Positions 18,504 through 27,707 of a stretch of 64,000 nucleotides of DNA are shown piece by piece. The stretch comes from Lachnospiraceae bacterium (GTDB taxonomy: Bacteria > Bacillota > Clostridia > Lachnospirales > Lachnospiraceae). The DNA is taken from positions 1 through 64,000 of the forward strand of contig JAFZZY010000001.1 of NCBI GenBank assembly GCA_017615545.1. The letters are read 5' to 3'. Every line of letters begins with the position of its first letter. The first letter of the stretch is position 1. The translations under genes were made by a program, and so were the position numbers. The notes beneath the pieces were generated by a model, which saw only the letters and a program-made list of their open reading frames with translations, was not told the DNA's origin and made no database searches.

Positions 18504-19691
18504 ATGTCTGCAGAGAAGATCGATCCGAAATATATACAGTCGTACTGTTCCGGGTGTGGCCTATGTCACACGATGTTCGGGTGCGAGCTGAAAGAAGATA
18601 AAAAAGGGTTTCCGACCGTAGTAAACGGAAATCCGGCAGAACTGAAGCACATTTGCCCCGTATTCTACTACGAAGGCGCGGCGAAACATGATGTTTGGGG
18701 CCGGGTGAAGAAGGCGCTGATCGGCTATTCTTCCGACGCTGATGTGCGGTTTAAGGCGGCTTCCGGCGGCGCGCTGACGGAGCTTTGCGTCTATCTGCTC
18801 GAGAGCCGGAAGGTGACGGGCATCCTTCACACTACGTACGATCCGGCGGACCAGACGAAGACGATCGCCTGTGTCAGCAACACGGCGGATGAGGTAAGGA
18901 GCCGTTGCGGTTCGCGCTATAGCATCTCGGTTCCGCTGTATGATCTGCAGGAGCTGATGAGAGACGGCGAGACCTACGCGTTCGTAGGAAAGCCCTGTGA
19001 TGTAATGGCGCTTCGCCGGGGCATCGAGGTCGATCCCTCCCTCGGAGAGAGGATCCCGTATCTGCTGTCGTTTTTCTGCGCCGGCGAGCCGAGCGTAAAC
19101 GCGCAGAACGATCTGCTGGCTGCGATCGGAACGAACCGGGAGAAATTTGATGAGATCACATATCGCGGGAACGGTTGGCCGGGCTATACTACCGTAACGG
19201 AAAAAGACGGTAACGTTCTTAAGATGGAATATAAAAATGCCTGGGGAAAACACCTCGGCAGAGACATTCGTAACCTGTGCAGGTTCTGCCTGGACGGGAC
19301 CGGCGACGCGGCGGACATCGTTTGCGCTGACTTCTGGTATCTCGGGGCGGACGGTACCCCCGATTTTTCGGAGCACGAGGGAAGAAATATCATCATTGCC
19401 CGCACGGAGAGAGGCGTTGAGATGCTCGACGGGGCGGTCGACAGCCAGAGCCTGACGATCGAGGACGATTTTACCCCGAAGGTGGACACCGAACTGAAAC
19501 TGTACCAGCCGGCGCAGTATAAGCGCAAAGGCACGATGGGCAGCATGATCCGCGCCATGCGGTTGTGCAGAAGAAAACCGCCGAAGTACGGCAAGGAGTA
19601 CCTGAAGAAGTACGGCAGTCACCTCGACGGAAAGGTGAAGAGGAAGTTCTTCCTCGGTACGGTTAAGAGAGTATTAAAGGGTAAGATCTGA
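18504..19691 (+). CDS. F420H2-dehydrogenase beta-subunit-like Fe-S protein
   Basis: The protein has 395 residues. The N-terminal cluster motif YCSGCGLCHTMFGCEL (CxxCxxCx5C) suits one 4Fe-4S centre; further cysteines appear in NLCRFCLDGTGDAADIVCAD, as in FrhB/FpoF C-terminal domains. The middle contains FKAASGGALTEL and FVGKPCDVMALRR. True coenzyme F420 use is unlikely to be implied: members of this family are common in capsule loci of F420-free bacteria, commonly beside pyruvyltransferases, with unknown chemistry. The electron donor and substrate are unknown. Confidence 0.82.
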   Translation: MSAEKIDPKYIQSYCSGCGLCHTMFGCELKEDKKGFPTVVNGNPAELKHICPVFYYEGAAKHDVWGRVKKALIGYSSDADVRFKAASGGALTELCVYLLESRKVTGILHTTYDPADQTKTIACVSNTADEVRSRCGSRYSISVPLYDLQELMRDGETYAFVGKPCDVMALRRGIEVDPSLGERIPYLLSFFCAGEPSVNAQNDLLAAIGTNREKFDEITYRGNGWPGYTTVTEKDGNVLKMEYKNAWGKHLGRDIRNLCRFCLDGTGDAADIVCADFWYLGADGTPDFSEHEGRNIIIARTERGVEMLDGAVDSQSLTIEDDFTPKVDTELKLYQPAQYKRKGTMGSMIRAMRLCRRKPPKYGKEYLKKYGSHLDGKVKRKFFLGTVKRVLKGKI

Positions 19692-19714
19692 TAGAGAGTC
19701 GGGTAAGTATTCAA

Positions 19715-20614
19715 ATGGCAGGGTTATGGAAGAACATCGGTAAAAAATTTAAGAGTACCAGCCTCAAAACAGGTAGGTTTATTTCTTCTGTAATGAACCA
19801 TGAGCGACCGCTTGCAGAGGATGCAGTCACACTTTCCATCGTGGCGATCGTCAAGAATGAAGCCGACTACATCGATGAGTGGATCCGTTATCATCTGCTC
19901 GTCGGAGTCGATCGTTTTTATATCTATGACAACGGCAGCACCGACGAGACCCGCGACATACTTCAGAAGTATGTGGACGAGGGGATCGTTGTCCTCAGGG
20001 AGCATCCGGGACGGGGGCAGCAGCTTAGCGTGTATAACGATGCACTCCGCCGATATAAACTTCAATCGAAGTATATAGCGTTTATCGACGTGGATGAATT
20101 TCTATATTCCTGCGAGCCGGAAAAAACGGTTCTGCAAGAGATCGAGGAACTGTTTATCTTATATCCGAATGCCGGCGGCTTAGCATTGAACTGGCGCATG
20201 TTTGGTTCCGCCGGGCATGTCTCGAAGCCGGAGGGCGGTGTGTTGGAGAACTATCTGTATCGTTCGAAAGAGGATGGTAAGGGCAATAAGTGTATAAAAA
20301 CGATCGTTAAGCCGGAGTGCGTCTACAAGTATGTGCACGCGCATTATCCGCTTTACTACAAGCCGTACTATTCTGTGGACGAAAACGGAAACAGGGTCGA
20401 AGGCTGGTCGCATCCGGCGAGAAAGATCCGGCATCTGAGGATCAACCACTACTTCACAAAGTCAAAAGAAGAGTGGATCGCCCGCCGCAAACTGGGCAGA
20501 GTCGGATGCAAATACTATGAGGTCAGATCGATCGAAGATTTTTACGCCCACGATAACAACGATATTTACGATGACGGAATGCTGCCGTTCGCAGAGAAAC
20601 TGAAGAATATGTAG
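19715..20614 (+). CDS. GT92-family glycosyltransferase
   Basis: The protein has 299 residues. It has the GT-A pattern of family 92/DUF23: VAIVKNEADYIDEWIRYH, GVDRFYIYDNGSTDETRDIL, FIDVDEFLY (metal-binding D-x-D) and a late basic region. It is the last gene of the glycan locus; a large hairpin terminator begins 32 nt after its stop. The ribosome site is weak. Cytoplasmic, no membrane segment. Confidence 0.88.
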   Translation: MAGLWKNIGKKFKSTSLKTGRFISSVMNHERPLAEDAVTLSIVAIVKNEADYIDEWIRYHLLVGVDRFYIYDNGSTDETRDILQKYVDEGIVVLREHPGRGQQLSVYNDALRRYKLQSKYIAFIDVDEFLYSCEPEKTVLQEIEELFILYPNAGGLALNWRMFGSAGHVSKPEGGVLENYLYRSKEDGKGNKCIKTIVKPECVYKYVHAHYPLYYKPYYSVDENGNRVEGWSHPARKIRHLRINHYFTKSKEEWIARRKLGRVGCKYYEVRSIEDFYAHDNNDIYDDGMLPFAEKLKNM

Positions 20615-20645
20615 CCGAAAATGGTACAAATCGGTGATATACAAG

Positions 20646-20697
20646 CGCCCTGCCTGCAATTATACTTAAAATGTGTGAATGTGGGCAGGGCGTTTTT
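20646..20697 (+). terminator. Terminator closing the polysaccharide locus
   Basis: CGCCCTGCC (20646-20654) pairs perfectly with GGCAGGGCG (20684-20692) and is followed by TTTTT. The loop is unusually long (29 nt, AT-rich). It separates the glycan genes from the repeat-protein array. Confidence 0.75.
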
Positions 20698-20753
20698 GCG
20701 CCCTTTCACCGGAAGTTTATATAGATAGATCAGAGAGTAAGGAGTAGGAACAG

Positions 20754-23700
20754 ATGAAGAAAAAACTGGTTGCGTTTTTGACCGTCCTGTTGATGATGGT
20801 TTCATTGGCCGGCGCGCAGACTGCTTTCGCGGCAAGTGAGGGTTCGATCCAGAATGGCGATATCGTCATCTTCGGCAGTTATCCGCAGACGAAAGTTACG
20901 GACAGCGCGTTGATCCAGCAGCTGAACAACAAGAGTAAGACTTGGAAGAAATATCCGTACTATTCGAAGAACACGGATAGCTCGTCAAATCAGACGCTTC
21001 CGACCAAGCAAGATATAACCATGATGGAGTATGCGGATGTCGACCTTAATGGCACGATGTATCGCGCTGTGAAGATCCACAAGTATCGTCCGATCGATGT
21101 TACGAAGATCCCAGACAGCGAGTATAAGCAGCAGAGCAACGGCTACGTTAAGGAAACGGTTTATTATTTCGCTTACGAGCCGATCCGCTGGATCGTGCTG
21201 GATAAGAGCAGCGGACTGTTGCTGTCGGAGAAAGTCCTGGACGCGCAGCCTTTCAACGCATATTATCAGATGGCAGGCAGCAGTGCCATGAGCACGATCA
21301 ATGACGAGGCTTATGCTTCGAATTACTATTATTCTACGGTAAGACATTGGCTGAATGCCGATTCGAATTTCGATCCGTACTATGGGGATTGCAACTTCCT
21401 GAATACGGCGTTTTCATCGCAGGAGAGAAAGGCGATGAAGACGAATACCTATGCAATTTACGCAGGAGCAGCCGGGGCGGCCATCGATTATGTGTTCCTT
21501 CTCGATCAAAACGATGCCAACAGCTACAAATCCCGCTTTCCCTCTTCGGATAATTCCGATTATGCAGAAGCACAGGGTATGAGTAAGCGCGGAGGCAGCG
21601 CGGGAACACCCTGGTTCCTGTCGACGTATTCCGATAAGACGCATGTTTACTACGTTCAGGATCAGACCGTTAAATCAAGTTCCACATCTGCGTATTACAG
21701 TACCATCACTTCTACACAGTGTGGTATCCGTCCGGCGATCAAAGTGAACCTGTCGCACAGCTTGGTGATCGGTCCGTTCCGGATCATCTCGAAAACGAAT
21801 TCTTCGACCGGCAAACCGTACCTGGATTGGGACTACTATACCGGCGCTTATTCCTACAAAGTGTATCGTTGTCCTTCCAGTTCGAACCCTGCGGCAGCTG
21901 CCAGCTGGGGCAGCCCGATCGCGACATTGGGGTCCGATACCACAGAGTACAACGACCCTACGGTAGAGACAGGAAGGAGTTACTACTATAAGGTCGAGGT
22001 GACTACGAGCTATGGCTCCGAAACCTCACCGTATCTGCTGGTGCAGTATCCGTTCGCGAAACCGGTGATCAAGAGCGCCAGCTCGGATACCGTTACGGGC
22101 CTGCCGACATTGTCCTGGGATCGTGTGGAAAATGCGGATGCATACACGGTGTACAGAGCCCCGGAAAACTCGAATTCATGGACTATTCTGACCACGATCG
22201 ACGCCGGATCGGCGACAACCTATAAATTTACAGATGAATATAACCCGCAGGTGGGTAACAAATACAAGTACAAGATCCGCGCGATCTCGGATATGACCAG
22301 CGCGTATGACTCGCCCTATTCAGCCGAAAAAACGGTCAGATGCATTTTGGCGAGACCGACCGGAGTTGAGACCACAGATACAAGTGATGGTTATCCGCTG
22401 CTTAAATGGAACACCACATCCAATGCGTACGGATATCGTGTCCAGTACAAGAAGACATCGGATTCGCAGTGGATAGAGAAGATCACAACTTCGACCCAGA
22501 TCACATTCAGTGATGCGGAGCCCGGAGCTTCCTACAATTATCGCCTGACTGCGATCTGGTCCTCGAATACGTCGGATAAGACCTATGATTCGGGGGCAGC
22601 GACCGGCAGTTTTACATGCGCTTACATTCCGGCATTTACGAAACAGCCGGAGGATTACGTTGTATTTTCCAATGCAACACAGATCTTTCCGACGGTCCAG
22701 GCCAGAGGCAAGGGAATTACGTACCGTTGGTATTTCAATCGTCCTAAGAGCGGACAGAGTGGATATGAGCTGGAGTTTACCAGCACCAGCAACATGTATT
22801 CATTGATCCCGAGTTCGCTGGACGACGGAGCCACGTTCTATGTTACGGCGACGGATAAGTTTAACCGGATCGTCGTATCTAAGACAGCTAAGATCATCGT
22901 TATGACGCCGCCCGGAGATAAGACCGCGAGCGTCGGCGACACGGCGAAATTTACTGTGTCAAATTTGGACCCGACTGCGATCACGAGTTATCAGTGGCAG
23001 TCACGTAAGGATGCGGCGAGCGAGTGGGCGAATTCCGGACAGCCGGGCGCGAAGACCGCGACCCTGTCGGTAAAGACGACCGCAGGATTAAATAACTGGC
23101 AGTTCCGTTGCATCGTGACGATCGCGAACGGTAAGCAGGCGACCTCATATCCGTACGTTTTGACGGTAGTGCCGAAGATCACAAAACAGCCTGCGGCGGT
23201 TCAGACGACGGCGGGCTCAACAGCGAAATTCACCATAGAGGCGACAGGTAAACAAAAACTGACCTATCAGTGGCAGTCGCGCAAGAATGCTTCGAGTGAG
23301 TGGTCGAATTCCGGCCAGCCGGGAGCGAAGACACCGACGCTGTCGGTAGCGACGACGGCCGGTCTGCATGGCTGGCAGTTCCGTTGTGTCGTAACGGATG
23401 GCAACGGAAATACGAAGGCCTCCAATCCCGCGACCTTAAAGATCGTGCCGAAGATCACCATGCAGCCGAAGAGCGTATATGCAGCACCTAATACAAAAGC
23501 ACAGTTTACCGTGGCAGCGACCGGTAAGGGAAAACTTTCCTACCAGTGGCAGTCCCGTAAGAATTCTTCGAGTGAGTGGACGAATTCCGGCCAGCCGGGA
23601 GCGAAGACTCCGACCCTTACGGTATCCGTGACCGCAGGCCTGCATTGCTGGCAGTTCCGCTGTGTCGTAACGGACGAAAACGGACAGAGTTGGGGCTCCG

Positions 23701-24002
23701 GTCCGGCAACACTGTTTACTAAGCTGGGCATCCTCAAACAGCCGACCAATACGACCGCCTCGGCGGGAACTACGGCGAAATTCACCGTAGAGGCATATGG
23801 TAAGGCTACGCTGAAGTACCAGTGGCAGTCGAGAAAGAACTCCTCGAGTGAATGGTCGAATTCCGGTCAGCCGGGAGCGAAGACGGCGGTCCTGTCGGTA
23901 ACGACGACCGCAGGCCTGAACGGCTGGCAGTTCCGTTGCATCATAACGGATGGCGACGGAAATCAATTACCATCGAAAGAAGCAACATTGACCGTGAAAT
24001 AA
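20754..24002 (+). CDS. Secreted DUF6273 / FN3 / Ig-like repeat protein (array member 1)
   Basis: The protein has 1082 residues. A signal peptide (about 1-26, ending QTAFA) is followed by a DUF6273 domain, about 33-330 (IVIFGSYPQTKV, FAYEPIRWIVLDK, TVRHWLN, CGIRPAIKVNLS). Three fibronectin-III-like modules follow (about 335-625, each with a KVYR/YRV-type strand), then one divergent Ig-like domain with TYRWYF, then four canonical Ig-like repeats ending TLTVK. Repeat 3 has an extra cysteine (GLHCWQFRC). No LPXTG or terminal membrane helix is visible. AAGGAG precedes the ATG. The role is probably at or outside the cell surface; adhesion is inference. Confidence 0.85.
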   Translation: MKKKLVAFLTVLLMMVSLAGAQTAFAASEGSIQNGDIVIFGSYPQTKVTDSALIQQLNNKSKTWKKYPYYSKNTDSSSNQTLPTKQDITMMEYADVDLNGTMYRAVKIHKYRPIDVTKIPDSEYKQQSNGYVKETVYYFAYEPIRWIVLDKSSGLLLSEKVLDAQPFNAYYQMAGSSAMSTINDEAYASNYYYSTVRHWLNADSNFDPYYGDCNFLNTAFSSQERKAMKTNTYAIYAGAAGAAIDYVFLLDQNDANSYKSRFPSSDNSDYAEAQGMSKRGGSAGTPWFLSTYSDKTHVYYVQDQTVKSSSTSAYYSTITSTQCGIRPAIKVNLSHSLVIGPFRIISKTNSSTGKPYLDWDYYTGAYSYKVYRCPSSSNPAAAASWGSPIATLGSDTTEYNDPTVETGRSYYYKVEVTTSYGSETSPYLLVQYPFAKPVIKSASSDTVTGLPTLSWDRVENADAYTVYRAPENSNSWTILTTIDAGSATTYKFTDEYNPQVGNKYKYKIRAISDMTSAYDSPYSAEKTVRCILARPTGVETTDTSDGYPLLKWNTTSNAYGYRVQYKKTSDSQWIEKITTSTQITFSDAEPGASYNYRLTAIWSSNTSDKTYDSGAATGSFTCAYIPAFTKQPEDYVVFSNATQIFPTVQARGKGITYRWYFNRPKSGQSGYELEFTSTSNMYSLIPSSLDDGATFYVTATDKFNRIVVSKTAKIIVMTPPGDKTASVGDTAKFTVSNLDPTAITSYQWQSRKDAASEWANSGQPGAKTATLSVKTTAGLNNWQFRCIVTIANGKQATSYPYVLTVVPKITKQPAAVQTTAGSTAKFTIEATGKQKLTYQWQSRKNASSEWSNSGQPGAKTPTLSVATTAGLHGWQFRCVVTDGNGNTKASNPATLKIVPKITMQPKSVYAAPNTKAQFTVAATGKGKLSYQWQSRKNSSSEWTNSGQPGAKTPTLTVSVTAGLHCWQFRCVVTDENGQSWGSGPATLFTKLGILKQPTNTTASAGTTAKFTVEAYGKATLKYQWQSRKNSSSEWSNSGQPGAKTAVLSVTTTAGLNGWQFRCIITDGDGNQLPSKEATLTVK

Positions 24003-24037
24003 ACGGTAAAAATATCAGGAAAGGCAGGTGGCTCGGC

Positions 24038-24679
24038 ATGGATAGAAAAACGAGGGTCGTAGTAGCAGACGATCAGAATATTTCCCGCGCATTTTTCGAG
24101 ATGTATGTCCGGGCCGCTGTCGGTTATGAACTCGTCGCCGGACTGCGGACGGCGCGTGAGGCGGTCGACTATCTGGAGACCCATGAGGCCGACCTCCTGA
24201 TCCTGGACATCGTAATGATGGACGGGATCGACGGCCTGACGGCTGCGCGGATGATCAAAGAGAAACACCCCGAAGTGAAGATCATCCTCACGACGTCCAC
24301 GGCGGAGACCGACTGGGAGGAAAAAGCCCGGTCGATCGGCGTTGATAGTTTTTGGTATAAGGAGTATGATGAAAGAGGGATCCGGGAGATCATGGATCGC
24401 ACCATGCAGGGCGAGTCGGTATATCCCGGCGACCCGCCGAAGGCCGGTTCGGATATGAGTTCCTGGGAGGAACTGTCGGATCCGGAACTGGCTGTCCTGC
24501 GGGAAGTGATCGCAGGCTCCACGAATGAAGAGATCGCGGAGAGTCTGGGAATCTCGATCGATACGGTTAAAACGCATTTGCACAATATCATGAAAAAGAC
24601 GGGATTTGATAACCGCCTGGATCTGATCATGAATGCGAAAGATACAAAAAACATCAGAAGAAGAGAGGGGAACAAATGA
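24038..24679 (+). CDS. NarL/LuxR-type response regulator
   Basis: The protein has 213 residues. The receiver domain (1-120) has acidic residues D11-D12, phospho-acceptor D57 in LLILDIVMMDG, T85/T86 and conserved K108. A LuxR-type HTH is at about 150-205 (LAVLREVIAGSTNEEIAESL, GISIDTVKTHLHNIMKKTGF). ATG 24038 is chosen because an upstream in-frame extension would lie inside the preceding gene. Its stop overlaps the ATG of the next repeat-protein gene by 4 nt (24676-24679), so the two are translationally coupled. No histidine kinase is in the window. Control of the surface array is inference. Confidence 0.9.
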   Translation: MDRKTRVVVADDQNISRAFFEMYVRAAVGYELVAGLRTAREAVDYLETHEADLLILDIVMMDGIDGLTAARMIKEKHPEVKIILTTSTAETDWEEKARSIGVDSFWYKEYDERGIREIMDRTMQGESVYPGDPPKAGSDMSSWEELSDPELAVLREVIAGSTNEEIAESLGISIDTVKTHLHNIMKKTGFDNRLDLIMNAKDTKNIRRREGNK

Positions 24680-27600
24680 AAAAGAAGACAGTCGGCTTGC
24701 TGCTCGGATGCTTGATGGCGGTATTGAGCGTTATCGTTTTTCCGGGAAGAACTGCCTATGCGGCGGATTATTCCTCGCTGCAAGAAGGTGACATCGTAGA
24801 ATTCGGATCGTATCCGCAGAAACTCGTTACGGATACCGATTTGATCTCGAATCTCAACAGCGTGTTTAAAAACTGGCGCTCCTATCCTTACTATAGTAAG
24901 AATACGGCGAGCGATGCGAAGAAGCATCCTTCGGCGAAGGATACTTCCATGATGAAGTATTCGGATTTTTCATATGGGGGCAAAAAATACCGCGCTGTGT
25001 CGATCTCGAAGTACAGACCGTACGATACAACGGATCCGGCAGATGGAGAGGGAATGGGCACCTATGGAAACCAGGCTTCTCAGGGATACACGAAGGGCAC
25101 CTATTATTTTGAGTATCAGCCGATCCGCTGGATCGTCGTGAATAAGGCACAGGGACTCCTGGTCACTGAGAAGATCCTGGATTCCCAACCGTTTAATGCG
25201 TATTATTATTCGGCGGAAGCCGCATTTAACGAGACCCAGGCCAGATCTCATGTCAACAATGACACCAGCGCTTCGGATTATTACTATTCGACGGTCCGTT
25301 ATTGGCTGAATGGTGTAGATACTTACTACTCCAATTATGCTAATTTCAGTTTTATAGGTACTGCATTTTCCACGGACGCTCAGAAGGATGCAGTGTATAC
25401 GACGAGTTTCGACGTCGTAGGGTATGATAACAAGACCAGGATCGCAGTGGACAGAGTTTTCCTTCTGGATAAAGCCACAGTGAACAGCGTGATATCCTCC
25501 ACGGGAAATGATTTCTATCCTACGGAAACGACGGATTATGCCAGAGCCCAGGGTGTAGCGAAAACGAATATAACGTGGCGCCTGAGGGATAGATACGGGA
25601 TGAGTAGCACGTATTTCGTCAAGGATGGACAAGTGGACGAGAGCGTAGCGGGTGATACGAACGGCTATATCACGGCGACATTTGTCGGCATACGCCCCGC
25701 GATCCGTACGAATCTGAATAGCGATTTGGTTACGAAGACTTTTCAGATCCGCGTAAATGCGTCGGATTCGGGCGCGCCGGTCATCTCCTGGGCTTTGCAG
25801 GGCGCATCGGCAAATTACAGGGTCTATCGTTGCTCAGCAAAAGCTGACAAAAATAACGAAAGCAGTTGGACTTTCCTGACAGGACTGGGCCCCGGCGTGT
25901 CGAGTTACACGGATACGACGGCACAGATCGGTAACGGATACTATTATCGTGTCGTGATGATCAGAAATAATCAGGCGACTCTTTCCAACAATGTCGGATT
26001 TGATTACCGGGTCCCGGCACCGACCTTGACGAACTGTGCGCCCGACGCGGAGACCGGCTTCCTTCGTGTAAGCTGGAATAGATCCGCCGGTGCTTATAAG
26101 TATTATGTCGAGAGACGAATAGCTAACGGAGGCACCTGGTCGCGTGTATTCACCTGCTCGGATGATCAGAGTGCGGAATATGAGTATCTGGATCGGAGTA
26201 CCCTCGCCGGAAACGAGTATGAATACAGAGTTCAGGCTACTTCCGGTACCTATACGGAATATGACTCGGAATGGTCGAATGTGAAGAAGGCAAAATGTGT
26301 TCCCGGACGTCCGACCGGCATGACGTTCTCGGACAATACGGACGGAATGCCGCGGGTATCCTGGACCCCGGCTTCGGTGAACCTCTGTGTCGGCTATCGT
26401 GTAAGATATGCTGCAGTCGGTTCGTCGACCTGGACAGAGCTGTTCACAACTTCGACGACGGCTGTTCTGACCGAAGCGGTGCCCGGAACCGTTTATAATA
26501 TCCGTGTGACAGCTTGCATGTCCAGAACGGATAAATCCTACGATTCGGCAGAGGTAGCCGGCAAGAAACGCTGTGTGTATGCCCCCGGGTTTACAAAGAC
26601 CCCGCAGGATACGGTCACATTTGTCGGACAGTCCGATTTCACCATTACAGTAGAATCTACGGGCGAGGGACTCAAATATGAGTGGTATGTACTCCGCCTG
26701 TCGAACCGCGAGGCCGGCTATGTGCTGGAGCATACCTGTACCGACGGAAAGTGGTCATTCACCCCGACGGCGGCAGATGATGGAATGAAATTCTACGTGG
26801 TCGCAACGGATAAATTTGGAAGATATGCAACTCCGCAGCCGGCAATGCTCATGGTTTTGTCGCAGCCGACCGCTGTCAGGGTCAATGTCGGAGATGAGGC
26901 TCCGTTCAAGGTAACGACGAAGTATCCCTCCTACATCGCTTCCTATCAGTGGCAGTCCCGTAAGGACGCCAACAGTGCGTGGTCGAATTCGGGCCAGCCG
27001 GGAGCGAAGACAGCAACACTGAAAGTTGCGACGACTGCGGGCCTGCATGGATGGCAGTTCCGTTGTGTCGTAAAAGATAAAAACGGTAATACGGCGGTTT
27101 CGAAGCCCGCGACGCTGAAGCTGGCGCCGAAGATCACGAAGCAGCCGAAGAGCGTATATGCGGCGCCCGGCACGAAGGCACAGTTTACGGTGGCGGCGAC
27201 CGGTAAGGCACCGCTGAAATATCAGTGGCAGTCGAGAAAGAATTCATCCGCTGAGTGGACGAATTCCGGGCAGCAGGGAGCGAAAACGGCGACCCTGAAA
27301 GTGAATGCGACTGCGGGTTTGAACGGCTGGCAGTTCCGGTGTGTGGTTACGGATGCAAACGGCCAGAACTGGGGATCTTCTCCGGCAACGCTGTTTACTA
27401 AGTTGGGGATCCTCAAACAGCCGACAAACACGACCGCCTCGGCGGGTTCTACGGCAAAATTCACCGTAGAAGCTTATGGCAAGGCGACATTGAAATATCA
27501 GTGGCAGTCGAGGAAGAATTCCTCCGCGACATGGACGAATTCCGCCCAGCCTGGAGCGAAGACGGCGACACTTTCGGTCAATACGACAAAGGGGCTGAAC

Positions 27601-27681
27601 GGCTGGCAGTTCCGTTGTGTTGTAACGGATGGTGACGGGAACCCGTTGCCGTCGAAGGAAGCGACATTGACCGTGAAATAA
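24676..27681 (+). CDS. Secreted DUF6273 / FN3 / Ig-like repeat protein (array member 2)
   Basis: The protein has 1001 residues. A signal peptide (about 1-28, ending TAYA) leads into DUF6273 (IVEFGSYPQKLVTD, FEYQPIRWIVVNKAQGLLV, STVRYWLNG, GIRPAIRTNLN). Three FN3-like modules follow (about 345-635), then a divergent Ig domain with KYEWYV, then three canonical Ig-like repeats. It has the same architecture as member 1 with one repeat fewer. It is coupled by ATGA to the response regulator upstream. The C-terminus ends at the last repeat (TLTVK) with no anchor. Confidence 0.85.
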   Translation: MKKKTVGLLLGCLMAVLSVIVFPGRTAYAADYSSLQEGDIVEFGSYPQKLVTDTDLISNLNSVFKNWRSYPYYSKNTASDAKKHPSAKDTSMMKYSDFSYGGKKYRAVSISKYRPYDTTDPADGEGMGTYGNQASQGYTKGTYYFEYQPIRWIVVNKAQGLLVTEKILDSQPFNAYYYSAEAAFNETQARSHVNNDTSASDYYYSTVRYWLNGVDTYYSNYANFSFIGTAFSTDAQKDAVYTTSFDVVGYDNKTRIAVDRVFLLDKATVNSVISSTGNDFYPTETTDYARAQGVAKTNITWRLRDRYGMSSTYFVKDGQVDESVAGDTNGYITATFVGIRPAIRTNLNSDLVTKTFQIRVNASDSGAPVISWALQGASANYRVYRCSAKADKNNESSWTFLTGLGPGVSSYTDTTAQIGNGYYYRVVMIRNNQATLSNNVGFDYRVPAPTLTNCAPDAETGFLRVSWNRSAGAYKYYVERRIANGGTWSRVFTCSDDQSAEYEYLDRSTLAGNEYEYRVQATSGTYTEYDSEWSNVKKAKCVPGRPTGMTFSDNTDGMPRVSWTPASVNLCVGYRVRYAAVGSSTWTELFTTSTTAVLTEAVPGTVYNIRVTACMSRTDKSYDSAEVAGKKRCVYAPGFTKTPQDTVTFVGQSDFTITVESTGEGLKYEWYVLRLSNREAGYVLEHTCTDGKWSFTPTAADDGMKFYVVATDKFGRYATPQPAMLMVLSQPTAVRVNVGDEAPFKVTTKYPSYIASYQWQSRKDANSAWSNSGQPGAKTATLKVATTAGLHGWQFRCVVKDKNGNTAVSKPATLKLAPKITKQPKSVYAAPGTKAQFTVAATGKAPLKYQWQSRKNSSAEWTNSGQQGAKTATLKVNATAGLNGWQFRCVVTDANGQNWGSSPATLFTKLGILKQPTNTTASAGSTAKFTVEAYGKATLKYQWQSRKNSSATWTNSAQPGAKTATLSVNTTKGLNGWQFRCVVTDGDGNPLPSKEATLTVK

Positions 27682-27707
27682 TGCATTTTTGAGAAAGAGG
27701 AAGAAGT

